Shown: positions 8,782 to 18,332, counted from the first letter of the stretch. The stretch is 64,000 nt of DNA from Gluconacetobacter diazotrophicus PA1 5 (GCF_000067045.1 NC_010125.1:3880164-3944163), one strand, 5' to 3'. The notes: generated from the letters alone by a model not told the origin. Made by a program: numbers and translations.

Positions 8782-11181
8782 ATGAAAACGCTCGGCCTGG
8801 TTCTGTTCTCGACGGTGGCTATCTGGGCTGGACGATCCTATGGGGCGGATGTCGCCGCCGCGCCCCGCGCGTCCGGTGGACACAAGGTGGGCGGCGGCGC
8901 GGCGCGCGGCGTGACGACGCACGGTCAGGCGACGCACGGTCAGGCGGCACGGCGACCGAAGGCGTCAGCCTTCCGGACCGCCCCGCCGGCTGTGGAGGCG
9001 ATCGCGGTGTCGGCAAACCCGCATGTCTCCCATGGTTCCGAACAGTTCGTTGGCCGCGACGTCATGGACCGCTTCGTGCCCGGGACCAGTCCGCTGCAGA
9101 TTCTTGCCGCGACCACGCCAGGCGTCAGTTTCGGTTCGGATGATCCCTTCGGCCTGGATGGGGTTGCCAATACGCTGTACCTGCGTGGGTTCACCCAGTC
9201 GCAGATCGGCGCGACCCTGGACGGCATTCCCCTGGGCGATCAGGGGTTCATGCAGTACAACGGCCTGGACATCAACGAAGCGGTAATCCAGGACAATATC
9301 TCGTCGATCGGTGTCTCGCAGGGCGCCGGGGCGGTGGATGTGCCGTCGGCGCAGAACCTGGGCGGCGCGATCCGCTATTTCACCGCCGATCCGACGGACA
9401 GGACCGGGGGCAACCTGTCGCAGACCTTCGGCAGCAATACGACGGTCCGCACGATGGGCAGCGTCGACAGTGGTGTCCTGAATGCGACGGGGACGAAATT
9501 CCGCGCCAGCTTCGCTCGCACCGACGACAACAAATGGAAGGGATACGGCGACCAGCTGGAATACCAGGCGAATTTTAAACTGGTCCAACCGATCCAGGAT
9601 CGCGGCACGATCAGCGCGATTTTCAACTGGTCGGAATTCGACCAGTACAATTACATGAATTACAGTCTGAATATGCTGAAGAAATTCGGGGCGACGGGCT
9701 CCGACTTCCTGACGCCGAATTATGCGGAAGCCTATGAAGCCGCGCTGGGCAATTATTCGTCGTCTATCGCCGCGCTGGGCAACGCGACCGACGAGTCCAA
9801 TGCCACGCAATATGACGGTGCGCAGATCCAGCGCAATTACCTGTCCGCGATCACCAGTCAACTGAGGCTGGCGCCGAACCTTGAAGAAAACACGGTGCTG
9901 TACGCCCACCTTTCCAGCGGCGATTACGAGGCTACCCCGACGTTCCCCTCACCGACCGGCGCGCCCTTTTCCCAGTTGGACAGTCATCAGGGTATCCGCA
10001 GGATCGGCTTCACGCAGTCCTTCCGTTATACCATCGCCCGGAATCACATCGATACCGGGGTCTGGTACGAAAACAATTCTTACTGGTTCCCTGCCGAACT
10101 CTACAGTCAGCCGGCGCTCGGCCAGGGGCGCCCACGCAACGCGCTGGGTCCCTTCGTCGACCCTTATGCCACTTGGTTTTCGGATTCCTTCAATACCAAT
10201 ACCTTTCAGTTCCATTTGCAGGATACCTACGACATCCTGCCCCATCTTCAGATCAGCGCGGGGTTCCGGTCACTGATCGCCACGACGCATGGCGGCGCGG
10301 TCTACAACAACCAGTCCCTGACCGGTCAGGCCGAACTTCCCCGTGGCGCTCTGACGGCGGCCAGTGCCTTCCTGCCACATGTCGCGCTGGATTATCATTT
10401 TCGCGACCATCACGAATTCTATATCGACATCGCGGAAAACATGCGGGCCTATACCTATAACCCGTTCCTGATGTCGGACGGCGCGTGGTCGGTCGAAAAC
10501 CAGTCCGAATTCCAGTCGGTGAAGACCAAGATCCGCCCCGAGCGCACTTGGACCTATCTTGGCGGATATCGCTACAACAGCACGCTGATTTCTGCGCAGG
10601 CCGACGCCTATCACGTCGATTACTACAACCGGCTGGAAAACATCACGACCGGAACCCCGACTAATCCGATCAATTCCTTCGTCAACACGGGCAAGGAGAC
10701 GATTACCGGCGTGGACGCGGCCGTGACGCTGCGTCCGGTCAGGGGGCTGGAATTCTTCAACAGCATGAGCTTCGCCAAGGAACAATATGGCGGCGGTGTC
10801 GACTACGAAGGAAAATATTACGACCTGAAAGGGAAGAACCAGGTCGGCTATCCGACATGGATGTACAAGACCAGCCTGTCCTATGCCTATCGTCGGGCAC
10901 GGGTGAGCTTCAACGCGACCTATACCGGATCGCGCCCGCTGTCCTATATGAACGATACCCATGTCTCACCCTACTGGCTGGCCGGGCTGTCCGCATCCTA
11001 CGATTTCGGGTCGATCGGATTCATGAAGAATCTGGGTGTCAGCTTTAACGTCTATAATCTTTTCAACACCACTTATGTCGGCGGCATGGGCCTTTTCGGC
11101 TATCCGATCTCGGGGGATTCTCCGACCTTATTCATCGGCGCGCCCCGTCAGTTCTTTGGCTCCGTGCGCGCGTCCTTCTGA
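8782..11181 (+). CDS. TonB-dependent outer-membrane receptor
   Basis: A 799-residue outer-membrane receptor driven by TonB. It has a signal peptide (MKTLGLVLFSTVAIWAGRSYGA), a Gly/Ala/His-rich linker (about 25-75), a plug domain with LQILAATTPGVSFGSDDPFG, LYLRGFTQSQIGATLDGIPL and NLGGAIRYFTADP, and a beta-barrel ending in the C-terminal phenylalanine (RASF) recognised by the Bam machinery. A TonB box near residues 75-80 (AVEAIAVSA) is possible. The next gene, a POT transporter, starts one base after this stop, so both should be co-translated and share a substrate. The substrate is not evident; siderophore, peptide or another small natural product are options. Confidence 0.9.
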   Translation: MKTLGLVLFSTVAIWAGRSYGADVAAAPRASGGHKVGGGAARGVTTHGQATHGQAARRPKASAFRTAPPAVEAIAVSANPHVSHGSEQFVGRDVMDRFVPGTSPLQILAATTPGVSFGSDDPFGLDGVANTLYLRGFTQSQIGATLDGIPLGDQGFMQYNGLDINEAVIQDNISSIGVSQGAGAVDVPSAQNLGGAIRYFTADPTDRTGGNLSQTFGSNTTVRTMGSVDSGVLNATGTKFRASFARTDDNKWKGYGDQLEYQANFKLVQPIQDRGTISAIFNWSEFDQYNYMNYSLNMLKKFGATGSDFLTPNYAEAYEAALGNYSSSIAALGNATDESNATQYDGAQIQRNYLSAITSQLRLAPNLEENTVLYAHLSSGDYEATPTFPSPTGAPFSQLDSHQGIRRIGFTQSFRYTIARNHIDTGVWYENNSYWFPAELYSQPALGQGRPRNALGPFVDPYATWFSDSFNTNTFQFHLQDTYDILPHLQISAGFRSLIATTHGGAVYNNQSLTGQAELPRGALTAASAFLPHVALDYHFRDHHEFYIDIAENMRAYTYNPFLMSDGAWSVENQSEFQSVKTKIRPERTWTYLGGYRYNSTLISAQADAYHVDYYNRLENITTGTPTNPINSFVNTGKETITGVDAAVTLRPVRGLEFFNSMSFAKEQYGGGVDYEGKYYDLKGKNQVGYPTWMYKTSLSYAYRRARVSFNATYTGSRPLSYMNDTHVSPYWLAGLSASYDFGSIGFMKNLGVSFNVYNLFNTTYVGGMGLFGYPISGDSPTLFIGAPRQFFGSVRASF

Positions 11182-11182
11182 C

Positions 11183-12700
11183 ATGTCGTCAAGGACGCGG
11201 CACGGCACCGCGGCGGCGGGACGGTACGGACTGACGGCGGCCTTGATGCTGGAGGCCGCCGAGCGGTTCAGCTTCTACGGCATGCTCAGCATCCTTCTGG
11301 TCTACCTGCTGGATGTCCGCTCGCTCTCGGCACCGCAGGCCAATCTGTTCGTCGGCAGCTTCAACGCGCTGTCTCTGGTCAGCACGCTGCTGGGTGGCCG
11401 TCTGGGCGATGCTGTGCTGGGCCCGGCGCGGACGGTCCTGTGCGGCTGTCTGATCCAGTGCGCGGCCCTGGGTCTGCTGGGTCTTTCGGGCACATGGCCG
11501 GCGGTCTTCCTGCCGGCCGCAGCCGTCATCGCGGTGACCAATGGCCTGACGCGGACGAACATGGCGACGCTAGTCCTGCGGCATGCGGGCAGGGGGCAGT
11601 CCGTCGACGGGCTGTATACGCTATATGCCTTCGCCGTGAATCTGGGGGCCATGTTCGCGTTCCTGCTCGTGCCCTGGATCGGCAAGCGCCACGGCTATGC
11701 GATTGCCTTCGGAACCTGCGCCGTGAGCCTGCTCCTGGGCATCGCGACGGTCCTTTTGAACGGGCGGGGATTGGTTGGCGGGGGGGCGGACGGCAAGGAA
11801 TACGCCACCGATGCAGCGTGGGCGGGCGGACGGACCATCTTGCGCGCCCTGGCCGAAATCGGCGGTGCGGTGCTGTTCTACTGGGTCGTCCTGAATTTTC
11901 CGGCCGGTGGGCGCTGGGTCTTCTGGATCGTCATCGCCGCCATTCCGCTGTTCTGGGCCGGGCTGTGGCGCAGCGCGGCGGCGGCGGAGCGTCCGGGCAT
12001 TGCGATCTGCCTGATCCTGGTTGCGGAGGCGATGTTTTACGGCGTCTTCGACGAACAGACGACGTCGACCTTCGTCCTGTACGCGCTGCATGATCTGAAT
12101 CGCGATTTCAGTGTTGCCGGGTTCACGCTCTTCCGGCTCGACGCGCCGCAGATCGTCGCCATCAATGCCGGACTGACCATGCTGATGGGGCCGCCGTTCG
12201 TCGGGCTTTACCGTGCGCTGGACAGGACGTTCGGCACGATCGCGCTCTCGACGAAATATGCGTGCGGGTCGGTCTTCATCGTCGTCTGCTTTCTGATCCT
12301 GTCTGTCGACACGGCCGGTCCGGCATCGGGGCTGCGCGCTCCGTGGGGCATGTTCGGGGCCTATGCCGCGGTTTCGGTGGCGGGGCTGGTCATGAACGGG
12401 CTGGGCCTGTCGGTCGTCACAACCTACCTGCCGTCGCGCGTGCGCAACATGTCCGTTGCCGTCTATTACATCTCGACCGGTCTGGCGATGTACGGCGGCA
12501 GCGTGCTGGCGAACGCGATGGGCATCCGTCGTCTGGGGGCCTCGGTATCCGTTGCGGAGAGCCTGGTCGCGTTCCATGCTCTTTTCCGGGGTTTCACGCT
12601 GCTGGCCGGCGCGGGTACGGCGGTCATCATCCTCGTGCTGCCGGCCGTGCGGATGATGGAAAGACGCTTCGGTACTTCGCGTCCCTCACGGCCGGCGTGA
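11183..12700 (+). CDS. POT/PTR-type major facilitator (proton-coupled peptide transporter family)
   Basis: An inner-membrane protein of 505 residues with 12-14 predicted hydrophobic segments. The N-terminal EAAERFSFYGMLSILLVYLL matches the POT signature, including the ExxER proton-coupling motif in TM1. ATG 11183 is chosen because it is one base after the receptor stop; the frame is open further upstream but overlaps the receptor. Family members import di- and tripeptides, nitrate or peptide-like compounds with protons. Coupling to a TonB receptor suggests a two-membrane uptake route. The true substrate cannot be read from sequence. Confidence 0.85.
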   Translation: MSSRTRHGTAAAGRYGLTAALMLEAAERFSFYGMLSILLVYLLDVRSLSAPQANLFVGSFNALSLVSTLLGGRLGDAVLGPARTVLCGCLIQCAALGLLGLSGTWPAVFLPAAAVIAVTNGLTRTNMATLVLRHAGRGQSVDGLYTLYAFAVNLGAMFAFLLVPWIGKRHGYAIAFGTCAVSLLLGIATVLLNGRGLVGGGADGKEYATDAAWAGGRTILRALAEIGGAVLFYWVVLNFPAGGRWVFWIVIAAIPLFWAGLWRSAAAAERPGIAICLILVAEAMFYGVFDEQTTSTFVLYALHDLNRDFSVAGFTLFRLDAPQIVAINAGLTMLMGPPFVGLYRALDRTFGTIALSTKYACGSVFIVVCFLILSVDTAGPASGLRAPWGMFGAYAAVSVAGLVMNGLGLSVVTTYLPSRVRNMSVAVYYISTGLAMYGGSVLANAMGIRRLGASVSVAESLVAFHALFRGFTLLAGAGTAVIILVLPAVRMMERRFGTSRPSRPA

Positions 12701-12732
12701 ACGCGCACGGTGGCCGGGTGGCCGCCGGCTGC

Positions 12733-12903
12733 CTATTTGGTCGCGCCGGGGGTGTGGCGCGGCTGTCCTCCTGCGGTGGGGGGCTCCCTGGGGTCCTTTC
12801 CCCGGGTGATGTCGGCGTAGGCGTCCGTCCTGGTCCCGACGGTTGCTGGGCGGGTCGGGGCTTTTGCCTGTCCAGCGGGTTTGCGTCCCTTCTTCGTGTC
12901 CAT
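12733..12903 (-). CDS. Small basic proline-rich protein, unknown function
   Basis: A 56-residue protein starting MDTKKGRKPAGQAKAP. The ATG (12901-12903) is preceded by GGAGG at good spacing (CGGAGGCCACG). It is rich in Pro, Thr, Arg, Lys and Gly, has no hydrophobic segment and is probably disordered. It lies between the transporter and another small minus-strand gene. No family recognised. Confidence 0.5.
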   Translation of the reverse strand: MDTKKGRKPAGQAKAPTRPATVGTRTDAYADITRGKDPREPPTAGGQPRHTPGATK

Positions 12904-12970
12904 CGTGGCCTCCGTGGGTTGGCGTAGAACAATGGGCAGCCGCGATGCGGCTGCAAGGTGACGGCCGGCG

Positions 12971-13180
12971 TTATTCGGCGCGGGATTCGATGGCGGGTTC
13001 GGGGGGCTTGCCGGTCGCATCGATGGTGTCCGCGACTTCCTTGATCAGCGCCAGGATATAGGTGCGGTCTCCGCCCAGGCGGCCCCTGTTGGGGTCGGCG
13101 GTGATGCCCTTTTCGGCCTGGGCCACGGCCATGGCTACTTTCCAGATGAGTCCCTCGCGGGAGAGGCCGGCGTCGGACAT
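12971..13180 (-). CDS. Small conserved-looking protein, unknown function
   Basis: A 69-residue soluble protein (MSDAGLSREGLIWKVAMAVA ...). A GGGGATATCCGCC stretch precedes the ATG and offers a ribosome site. The sequence reads like a small helical protein with no cysteines or membrane segment. It is in the same direction as the 56-residue gene, about 70 bases upstream of it, so they may be co-transcribed. No function can be assigned. Confidence 0.5.
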   Translation of the reverse strand: MSDAGLSREGLIWKVAMAVAQAEKGITADPNRGRLGGDRTYILALIKEVADTIDATGKPPEPAIESRAE

Positions 13181-13381
13181 GGCGGATATCCCCTTTCGCC
13201 GGTCTGAACATTTCGACCACGAAAGAGTTCGGCGAAGGATGGAAAAGGGCCGGGTCCGGGAGCCCGGCCGAAGTCATTCGCACAGCATGGGAACGATAAC
13301 CGAAATCGGTCATCACTAGAATGTGAAAATTGTAAAAATTCGGCCTCACCCGTAAACCGGCCACCAGGGGCCTGAAACGCA

Positions 13382-13407
13382 AAAAGGGCACCTTGCGGTG
13401 CCCTTTT
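13382..13407. terminator. Bidirectional intrinsic terminator of the cold-shock gene
   Basis: AAAAGGGCACC, loop TTGC, GGTGCCCTTTT form an 11-bp perfect stem with A and T tails on both sides. It lies 46 bases after the stop of the minus-strand cold-shock gene. Confidence 0.85.
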
Positions 13408-13452
13408 CGAAGCCGTGTCCGTACTCCCCGAAGGGATCGGAACCGCCAGCCT

Positions 13453-13659
13453 TTAGTCGGCCTTCAGATTGACGGCCGAGGTCTTGTTGTTGCGGCCGGT
13501 CTCCAGCTCGTAGCTGATGGTCTGGCCTTCGTTCAGCCCGCGCAGACCGGCGCGCTCGACGGCCGAAATATGCACGAACACGTCGCTGCTGCCGTCATTC
13601 GGCTGGATGAAGCCAAAACCCTTCTGGGAATTGAACCACTTGACTGTGCCTGTAGCCAT
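13453..13659 (-). CDS. Cold-shock domain protein (CspA family)
   Basis: A 68-residue single-stranded RNA/DNA-binding protein that acts as an RNA chaperone. Both nucleic-acid-binding motifs are present: RNP1 (KGFGFIQP) and RNP2 (VFVHISA), after the family start [14 protein letters not shown] precedes the ATG. Further open frame upstream (to 14277) is antisense noise. A good terminator follows. Confidence 0.95.
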   Translation of the reverse strand: MATGTVKWFNSQKGFGFIQPNDGSSDVFVHISAVERAGLRGLNEGQTISYELETGRNNKTSAVNLKAD

Positions 13660-14040
13660 GACAGGTCTCCTTCGTAAACGGCTCCCGAGCGAACATGCCC
13701 GGGGTTGAGACTTTTCGTTTTTCGGAGACGCCAGGTTGTCGCTAGTGCGGCTACATTGAAATCTTGCCGTGGCTGAAAAGTCCAGCCGTGAAAAGCTTGT
13801 AGGGATTTTTCGCCGGGAATGCACGAGTTTATTCGTCCGGTCGGCCGAATTCGCACAAAGGTGCGCGTTGTCAACGGGTTGTGGTTCCTCCTCGCCCGGG
13901 GCGGGAGGCCCGCCATCGGCACCCGGCGCGCATGGACCGGCGTGGGGGCACATTCCGGTGAGACCGCGCCGGGGACGGCGGTGGGGCCAAACGCCCGGGC
14001 CGGCCGCGCGTTGGAGGGGCATGGAGCATAGGAGGCTGCC
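13660..14040. other. Intergenic region with the cold-shock leader
   Basis: About 380 bases. The part next to 13660 should be the promoter and long 5' untranslated leader usual for cold-shock genes on the minus strand. The end near 14030 has AGGAGG, the ribosome site for the small plus-strand gene. I see no other gene. Confidence 0.5.
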
Positions 14041-14193
14041 ATGACACCGATTGTGGAAAATGGACCGAAAGCCGAGACCCCGTTCGCCACCCATCACGAG
14101 CGCCGCACCGCGCTGGTCGCCGTCGCGATCGTCGCGGGGTTCCTGGCGGCCATCGTCCTGGCCTGCGCGTTCGCGCCGACGATCCCGCTTTGA
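14041..14193 (+). CDS. Small single-pass membrane protein, unknown function
   Basis: A 50-residue protein with a very good ribosome site (AGGAGG, then GCTGCC, then ATG). The first 22 residues are polar ([15 protein letters not shown] ... HHERR), followed by one hydrophobic helix ([20 protein letters not shown]) and a short tail APTIPL. The Arg-Arg before the helix suggests an N-in orientation. No family recognised. Confidence 0.55.
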   Translation: MTPIVENGPKAETPFATHHERRTALVAVAIVAGFLAAIVLACAFAPTIPL

Positions 14194-14579
14194 TCGTTTC
14201 CGGGGGGATGATCCCGACGGGTCCTGTCTGGCGGCTGCCCCCGCCGCCGGGCAGGACCTCCGGCCGTTTTCGGCCACATGTGTCGTTGTTAATAAGAAAC
14301 GATCTCATTCCCTGCCGATCGTGGCGCGGATGCGCCATGACCCGGGGTCGCATAGGGCATCGGGATATGCCGGCCTGCGCCGTCTCGTATCATTTCAAGC
14401 GCGGTTTTACTTGCCGAATGGCTGCCATGTGCGGAATGTAGAGAAAAGAGGGCGGACCATGATTGCAGTACGGATGTGAAGTAAGTTAGCATTAGGGTCC
14501 AGTTCGACCGTTCCGGTCGGATAACGCCGTCTTGCGGGTCTCTGGACCACGCCGGGAATAAAGAAGAGGAAAGGTGGCG
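14194..14579. other. Upstream region of the GGDEF-EAL gene
   Basis: About 385 bases without a supportable gene. The segment ends with AAGAAGAGGAAAGG, the ribosome site of the next gene, so it should hold that gene's promoter. Confidence 0.4.
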
Positions 14580-17213
14580 ATGTTCGACGGGCCGTCAACT
14601 CTTCCGGTTGTCCTGGCAGGTGTTCTGGATGCCATGCCCGGCGGCGTGGTCGTGACCGACGCGGACGGGCGCATCCTCTTCATCAATCGTGCGGCGGCGC
14701 GCCTGTGCGGCGGACAGCCCGAGGAATGGGCCAGCCGTTCGCTGGCGGTCCTGCTGCCCGACATGGACATGACGCCGGACGGCACCCCGCGCGAGGTGCG
14801 GCTGGCAGGCCGCGATGGCGCCGCGTTGTGGCTGGAGGTGACCCTGAACCGGGGGGGCGCCCTGCCGGGCGTGGGCCTGGAGGTGCCGGAGGAGACGCCG
14901 CGAGAGATACGGGTGGCGGCCCTGCGGGACGTGACGGACGAGGTCGCGCGGCGCACGGCGGCGCATCTGTTTTCCACGATCGTCAACCACGCCGGCCGCG
15001 GCGTGATGGTCCTGGATGACCGGGACCGGATCGTCTACGTCAATCCGGCCTTCACGCGGCTGCTGGACTACCGGCCGGAGGATGTCGTGGGGCGCGACGT
15101 GTCCGTCATCCTCTCGCCGGATGTGGACGACCGGGCGGCGCTGGGCGAATTCCGCCGCGACCTGCATGGGCGCCGGACCTTCGGCCGCGACCTGCACGCG
15201 CGGTCGCGGTCGGGGCAGGATATCTGGATGTCCACCGCGACCAGTCCGGTGCGCGACGGCGGCGTGCTGGACGGCGGCGCGATCGTCATCCTGTCCGACG
15301 AGACCCCGGCGACGGAACTGCAGCACCTGCGGCTGGACGTGACCTCGGCGCTGGCGGGGGTCACCGGGTCCCGCGCCATGGATTTCGACGACGTCATGAC
15401 GCTGATCTGCGCGCGGATCGAGGCGATCGCGCCGGGCGTCATGGCGTCGATCATCCTGCTGAGCGGGGACGGCACCGCCTGGATGGCCGGTCGTGCGGCG
15501 ATGCCCGACGCCATTGCGGCGGCATGCGACGGGTTTCCGGTCGGCCCCATGGCGGGCACATGCGGGGCCGCGATCTCTTCGGGGCAGGAGGTCCTGACCT
15601 CCGATATCGAAACCGACCCGAACTGGACGCCGGCGATGCGCGACCTGATGCGGCCCCTGGGGGTGGTGGCATGCTGGTCGGTGCCGATACGCCTGCGCGG
15701 CGGCACGGTCGCGGGCAGCCTGGCGCTGTATTTCCAGACTCTGCGCGAGCCGTCGCCGTGGCATCGGCGGGTGGTCGATGCCTGCATCCAGCTCTGCACC
15801 CTGGCGGTGGAGCAGGAGCGTGCCCGGGCGCAGATCGCTCATCTGGCGCATTACGACGCGGTGACCGGCCTGCCCAACCGCACGTGGCTGCGCGAGCATC
15901 TGGCGGCCCGCCAGGGGGCGGCGAACTGGTGCGGCCTGACGCTGATGTCGGTCGACGTCAACCGCTATCGCGAAATCCGCGACGCGCTGGGGGGTGCCGC
16001 GGCGGACGAGGTGCTGGGCGGCATGGCGAAACGGCTGCGGGCCGTGGTGGGGCAGGACGACATCCTGGTCCGTACCGGCGAGGACGAGTTTTCCATCCTG
16101 ACGGATTGCGGCCATGACGGGACGGAGCCGGAGTGCCGCGATCGCAGCGGGATGATGGCGGTCGATCGGGCTTCGACCCTGGCGGGGGCGATCCTGCGCG
16201 CGCTGGCCAGCCCGGTCGTCGTCAACGGCATGCCGATCGGTTCGCCCATCAGCATCGGAATCTGCGCTGGCCGCGACAAGGGGCGCACGGTCGAGACGCT
16301 GCTGCGCCATACCCAGATCGCGGTGTCGCGGGCGCGTGAAGCCGGGGGCAGCCTCTATCGCTTCTTCAGCCCGGAAATGAACCGCTGGGCGCAGGACCGG
16401 GTGATGCTGGCCTCGGCGCTGGGCGACGCGCTGGCCGATGGCCGGCTGCGGCTGGTCTATCAGCCGCAGGTGCGCTCGCGCAGCGGGGCGCTGTATGGGG
16501 TCGAGGCCCTGGCGCGCTGGCATGATCCGGAATGGGGCGACATCCCGCCCACGCGCTTCATCCCGATGGCCGAGGAAGCCGGGCTGATCGAGGCGCTGGG
16601 GGAATGGGCGCTGCGCCAGGCCTGCCGCCAGATGGCGATCTGGATGGCCCACGGGGTGGGGATTCCGGTCGTGTCGGTCAATCTGTCGGCCCGGCATTTC
16701 AGCGATCCGGGCCTGCCGGGCCTGATCGGGTCCATCCTGGAGGAATCCGGCATTCCACCCGGGCGCCTGATGGTGGAAATCACCGAAAGCACGATGATCA
16801 CCGATTCCGAAACGACCATCGCCGCGGCGCGCGCGATCCGCGCTCTGGGCGTGGGCCTGTCCATGGACGATTTCGGGACCGGATTTTCCAGCCTGGCGAA
16901 CCTGGTCAGCCTGCCGCTGAGCGAGGTGAAGATCGACCGGGCCTTCGTCGTCGGGCTGGAGCGGGCGGGGGATACCTATTCCATCGTGAACGCGGTGCTG
17001 CGTATCGGGCAGAGCCTGGGGGTCACGGTGGTGGCCGAGGGCGTCGAGACCCAGCGGCAGCTCGACCTGCTGGACGGCCTGGACTGCCCGGTGGTGCAGG
17101 GCTTCCTGATGTCGCGTCCCCTCGATGCCGGAAAGGTGCCGTCCTGGCTGGAGGAATGGCACCGGTCCCGCCCCGTGCCGGAGGCGCTGCCGCGTCGGGT
17201 CGTGGGCGCATAG
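14580..17213 (+). CDS. PAS-PAS-GAF-GGDEF-EAL protein, probable c-di-GMP phosphodiesterase
   Basis: An 877-residue cytosolic signalling protein. Two PAS domains (about 8-110 and 125-240), a GAF domain (about 265-415), a GGDEF domain (about 425-600) and an EAL domain (about 610-865) follow in order. The GGDEF signature is degenerate (GEDEF near residue 500) with no RxxD inhibitory site, so cyclase activity is doubtful. The EAL domain keeps its key motifs: VEALARW, SVNLSARHF, VEITEST, DDFGTGFSSL, VKIDRAF, VVAEGVET. Such proteins regulate cellulose and biofilm in acetic acid bacteria, and PAS domains there can sense oxygen. ATG 14580 fits the AGGAAAGG site; GTG 14574 is possible. The pst operon follows. 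Confidence 0.9.
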   Translation: MFDGPSTLPVVLAGVLDAMPGGVVVTDADGRILFINRAAARLCGGQPEEWASRSLAVLLPDMDMTPDGTPREVRLAGRDGAALWLEVTLNRGGALPGVGLEVPEETPREIRVAALRDVTDEVARRTAAHLFSTIVNHAGRGVMVLDDRDRIVYVNPAFTRLLDYRPEDVVGRDVSVILSPDVDDRAALGEFRRDLHGRRTFGRDLHARSRSGQDIWMSTATSPVRDGGVLDGGAIVILSDETPATELQHLRLDVTSALAGVTGSRAMDFDDVMTLICARIEAIAPGVMASIILLSGDGTAWMAGRAAMPDAIAAACDGFPVGPMAGTCGAAISSGQEVLTSDIETDPNWTPAMRDLMRPLGVVACWSVPIRLRGGTVAGSLALYFQTLREPSPWHRRVVDACIQLCTLAVEQERARAQIAHLAHYDAVTGLPNRTWLREHLAARQGAANWCGLTLMSVDVNRYREIRDALGGAAADEVLGGMAKRLRAVVGQDDILVRTGEDEFSILTDCGHDGTEPECRDRSGMMAVDRASTLAGAILRALASPVVVNGMPIGSPISIGICAGRDKGRTVETLLRHTQIAVSRAREAGGSLYRFFSPEMNRWAQDRVMLASALGDALADGRLRLVYQPQVRSRSGALYGVEALARWHDPEWGDIPPTRFIPMAEEAGLIEALGEWALRQACRQMAIWMAHGVGIPVVSVNLSARHFSDPGLPGLIGSILEESGIPPGRLMVEITESTMITDSETTIAAARAIRALGVGLSMDDFGTGFSSLANLVSLPLSEVKIDRAFVVGLERAGDTYSIVNAVLRIGQSLGVTVVAEGVETQRQLDLLDGLDCPVVQGFLMSRPLDAGKVPSWLEEWHRSRPVPEALPRRVVGA

Positions 17214-17224
17214 CCCCTTCCTCC

Positions 17225-17245
17225 ATGTCATAAAAACTTAACTGC
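17225..17245 (+). promoter_or_regulatory. Weak Pho-box-like site upstream of pstC
   Basis: TGTCATAAAA (17226-17235) matches the first half of the PhoB consensus well, but the second 11-bp repeat (CTTAAC) is poor. It lies about 185 bases before the chosen pstC start, just after the phosphodiesterase gene. The clear Pho box in this locus is the one before pstS. Confidence 0.3.
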
Positions 17246-17413
17246 CCCCCTGGTCCTGTCCGATTGAAGCGGGATGGGCCGAAGGCTATGGGTGGTGGGA
17301 AGAGAGACGGCATCGGGAACGGATGGATGCAGCAGATGCCGCAACCCGTGGTGCGGGGCGCTGCTCCGCCGGGGCGAAGCGCAATCGGATTCACCGGAAA
17401 CACGGATGGAATC

Positions 17414-18331
17414 ATGGGCCGCGTGGCGGGTGACCGCCTGTTTGCGGGTGTGGTGCGGGCGTGCGCGCTGTCGATTCTGGTTCTAATGGGCGGCCTGGTG
17501 GCGGTCCTGGCGTGGGGCGGCGTTTCGGCGTGGTCGGCGTTTGGCCCGGGGTTTGTGTGGAGCACGGTGTGGAACCCGGTGACGGAGCATTTCGGGGCGG
17601 CGGCGCCGATGTTCGGTTCGGTGGTGACGACGGTGCTGGCGCTGCTGTTTGCGGTGCCGCTGGCGTTCGGGATTGCGTTCTGGCTGGTGGAGATGGCGCC
17701 GGCGGTGGTGGCGGCGCCGATCGGGATGGCGGTGCAGCTTCTGGCGGCGGTGCCGTCGATCATCTTCGGCATGTGGGGCTTCTTCGTGATCGTGCCGGTG
17801 ATGGCGCGGTATGTGCAGCCGTGGGTGAACCACCACCTGGGTCCTGTTCCGGTGCTGGGGGCGGTGCTGCGCAGCGCGCCGTATGGCACCGGGCTGCTGA
17901 CGGGCGGGCTGGTGCTGGCGGTGATGGTGACGCCGTTCGTGTGCGCGGTGATGCGCGACGTGTTCATGGCGATGCCGGCGCAGGTGCGCGAGAGCGCGTA
18001 TGGGCTGGGGGCGACGCGGTGGGAGGTGATGCGCAGCGTGACGCTGCCGTGGTCGCGCCCGGCGCTGATCGGCGGGATCATGCTGGGGATGGGCCGCGCG
18101 CTGGGCGAGACGATGGCGGTGACGTTCGTGATCGGCAACACCAACCGGATCGGCTGGTCGCTGTTCGCGCCGGGGAACACGATCGCGTCGCTGATCGCGC
18201 TGGAATTTCCCGAGAGCCCGGCGGGCAGCCTGAAGCTGTCGTCGCTGCTGGCGCTGGGGTTCATCCTGATGGTGATCTCGTTCCTGACGCTGGCGTGCTC
18301 GCGGCTGCTGCTGCGCCGGGGCGGGGTCTAG
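17414..18331 (+). CDS. pstC: Phosphate ABC transporter permease PstC
   Basis: One of the two inner-membrane permeases of the high-affinity phosphate importer. About six hydrophobic segments are seen, with the ABC-permease EAA loop at ESAYGLGATRWEVMRSVTLPW. ATG 17414 gives 305 residues, close to the usual 300-320; the frame is open upstream to 17264 but that extension is polar and unlike the family. pstA begins one base after the stop. Codons in this gene end mostly in G, unlike phoU and later genes. Confidence 0.93.
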   Translation: MGRVAGDRLFAGVVRACALSILVLMGGLVAVLAWGGVSAWSAFGPGFVWSTVWNPVTEHFGAAAPMFGSVVTTVLALLFAVPLAFGIAFWLVEMAPAVVAAPIGMAVQLLAAVPSIIFGMWGFFVIVPVMARYVQPWVNHHLGPVPVLGAVLRSAPYGTGLLTGGLVLAVMVTPFVCAVMRDVFMAMPAQVRESAYGLGATRWEVMRSVTLPWSRPALIGGIMLGMGRALGETMAVTFVIGNTNRIGWSLFAPGNTIASLIALEFPESPAGSLKLSSLLALGFILMVISFLTLACSRLLLRRGGV

Positions 18332-18332
18332 G

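Noticed and set aside
14595..17231. An 878-codon minus-strand frame
   Set aside because: Antisense shadow of the GGDEF-EAL gene; composition is Arg/His/Gln-rich noise.
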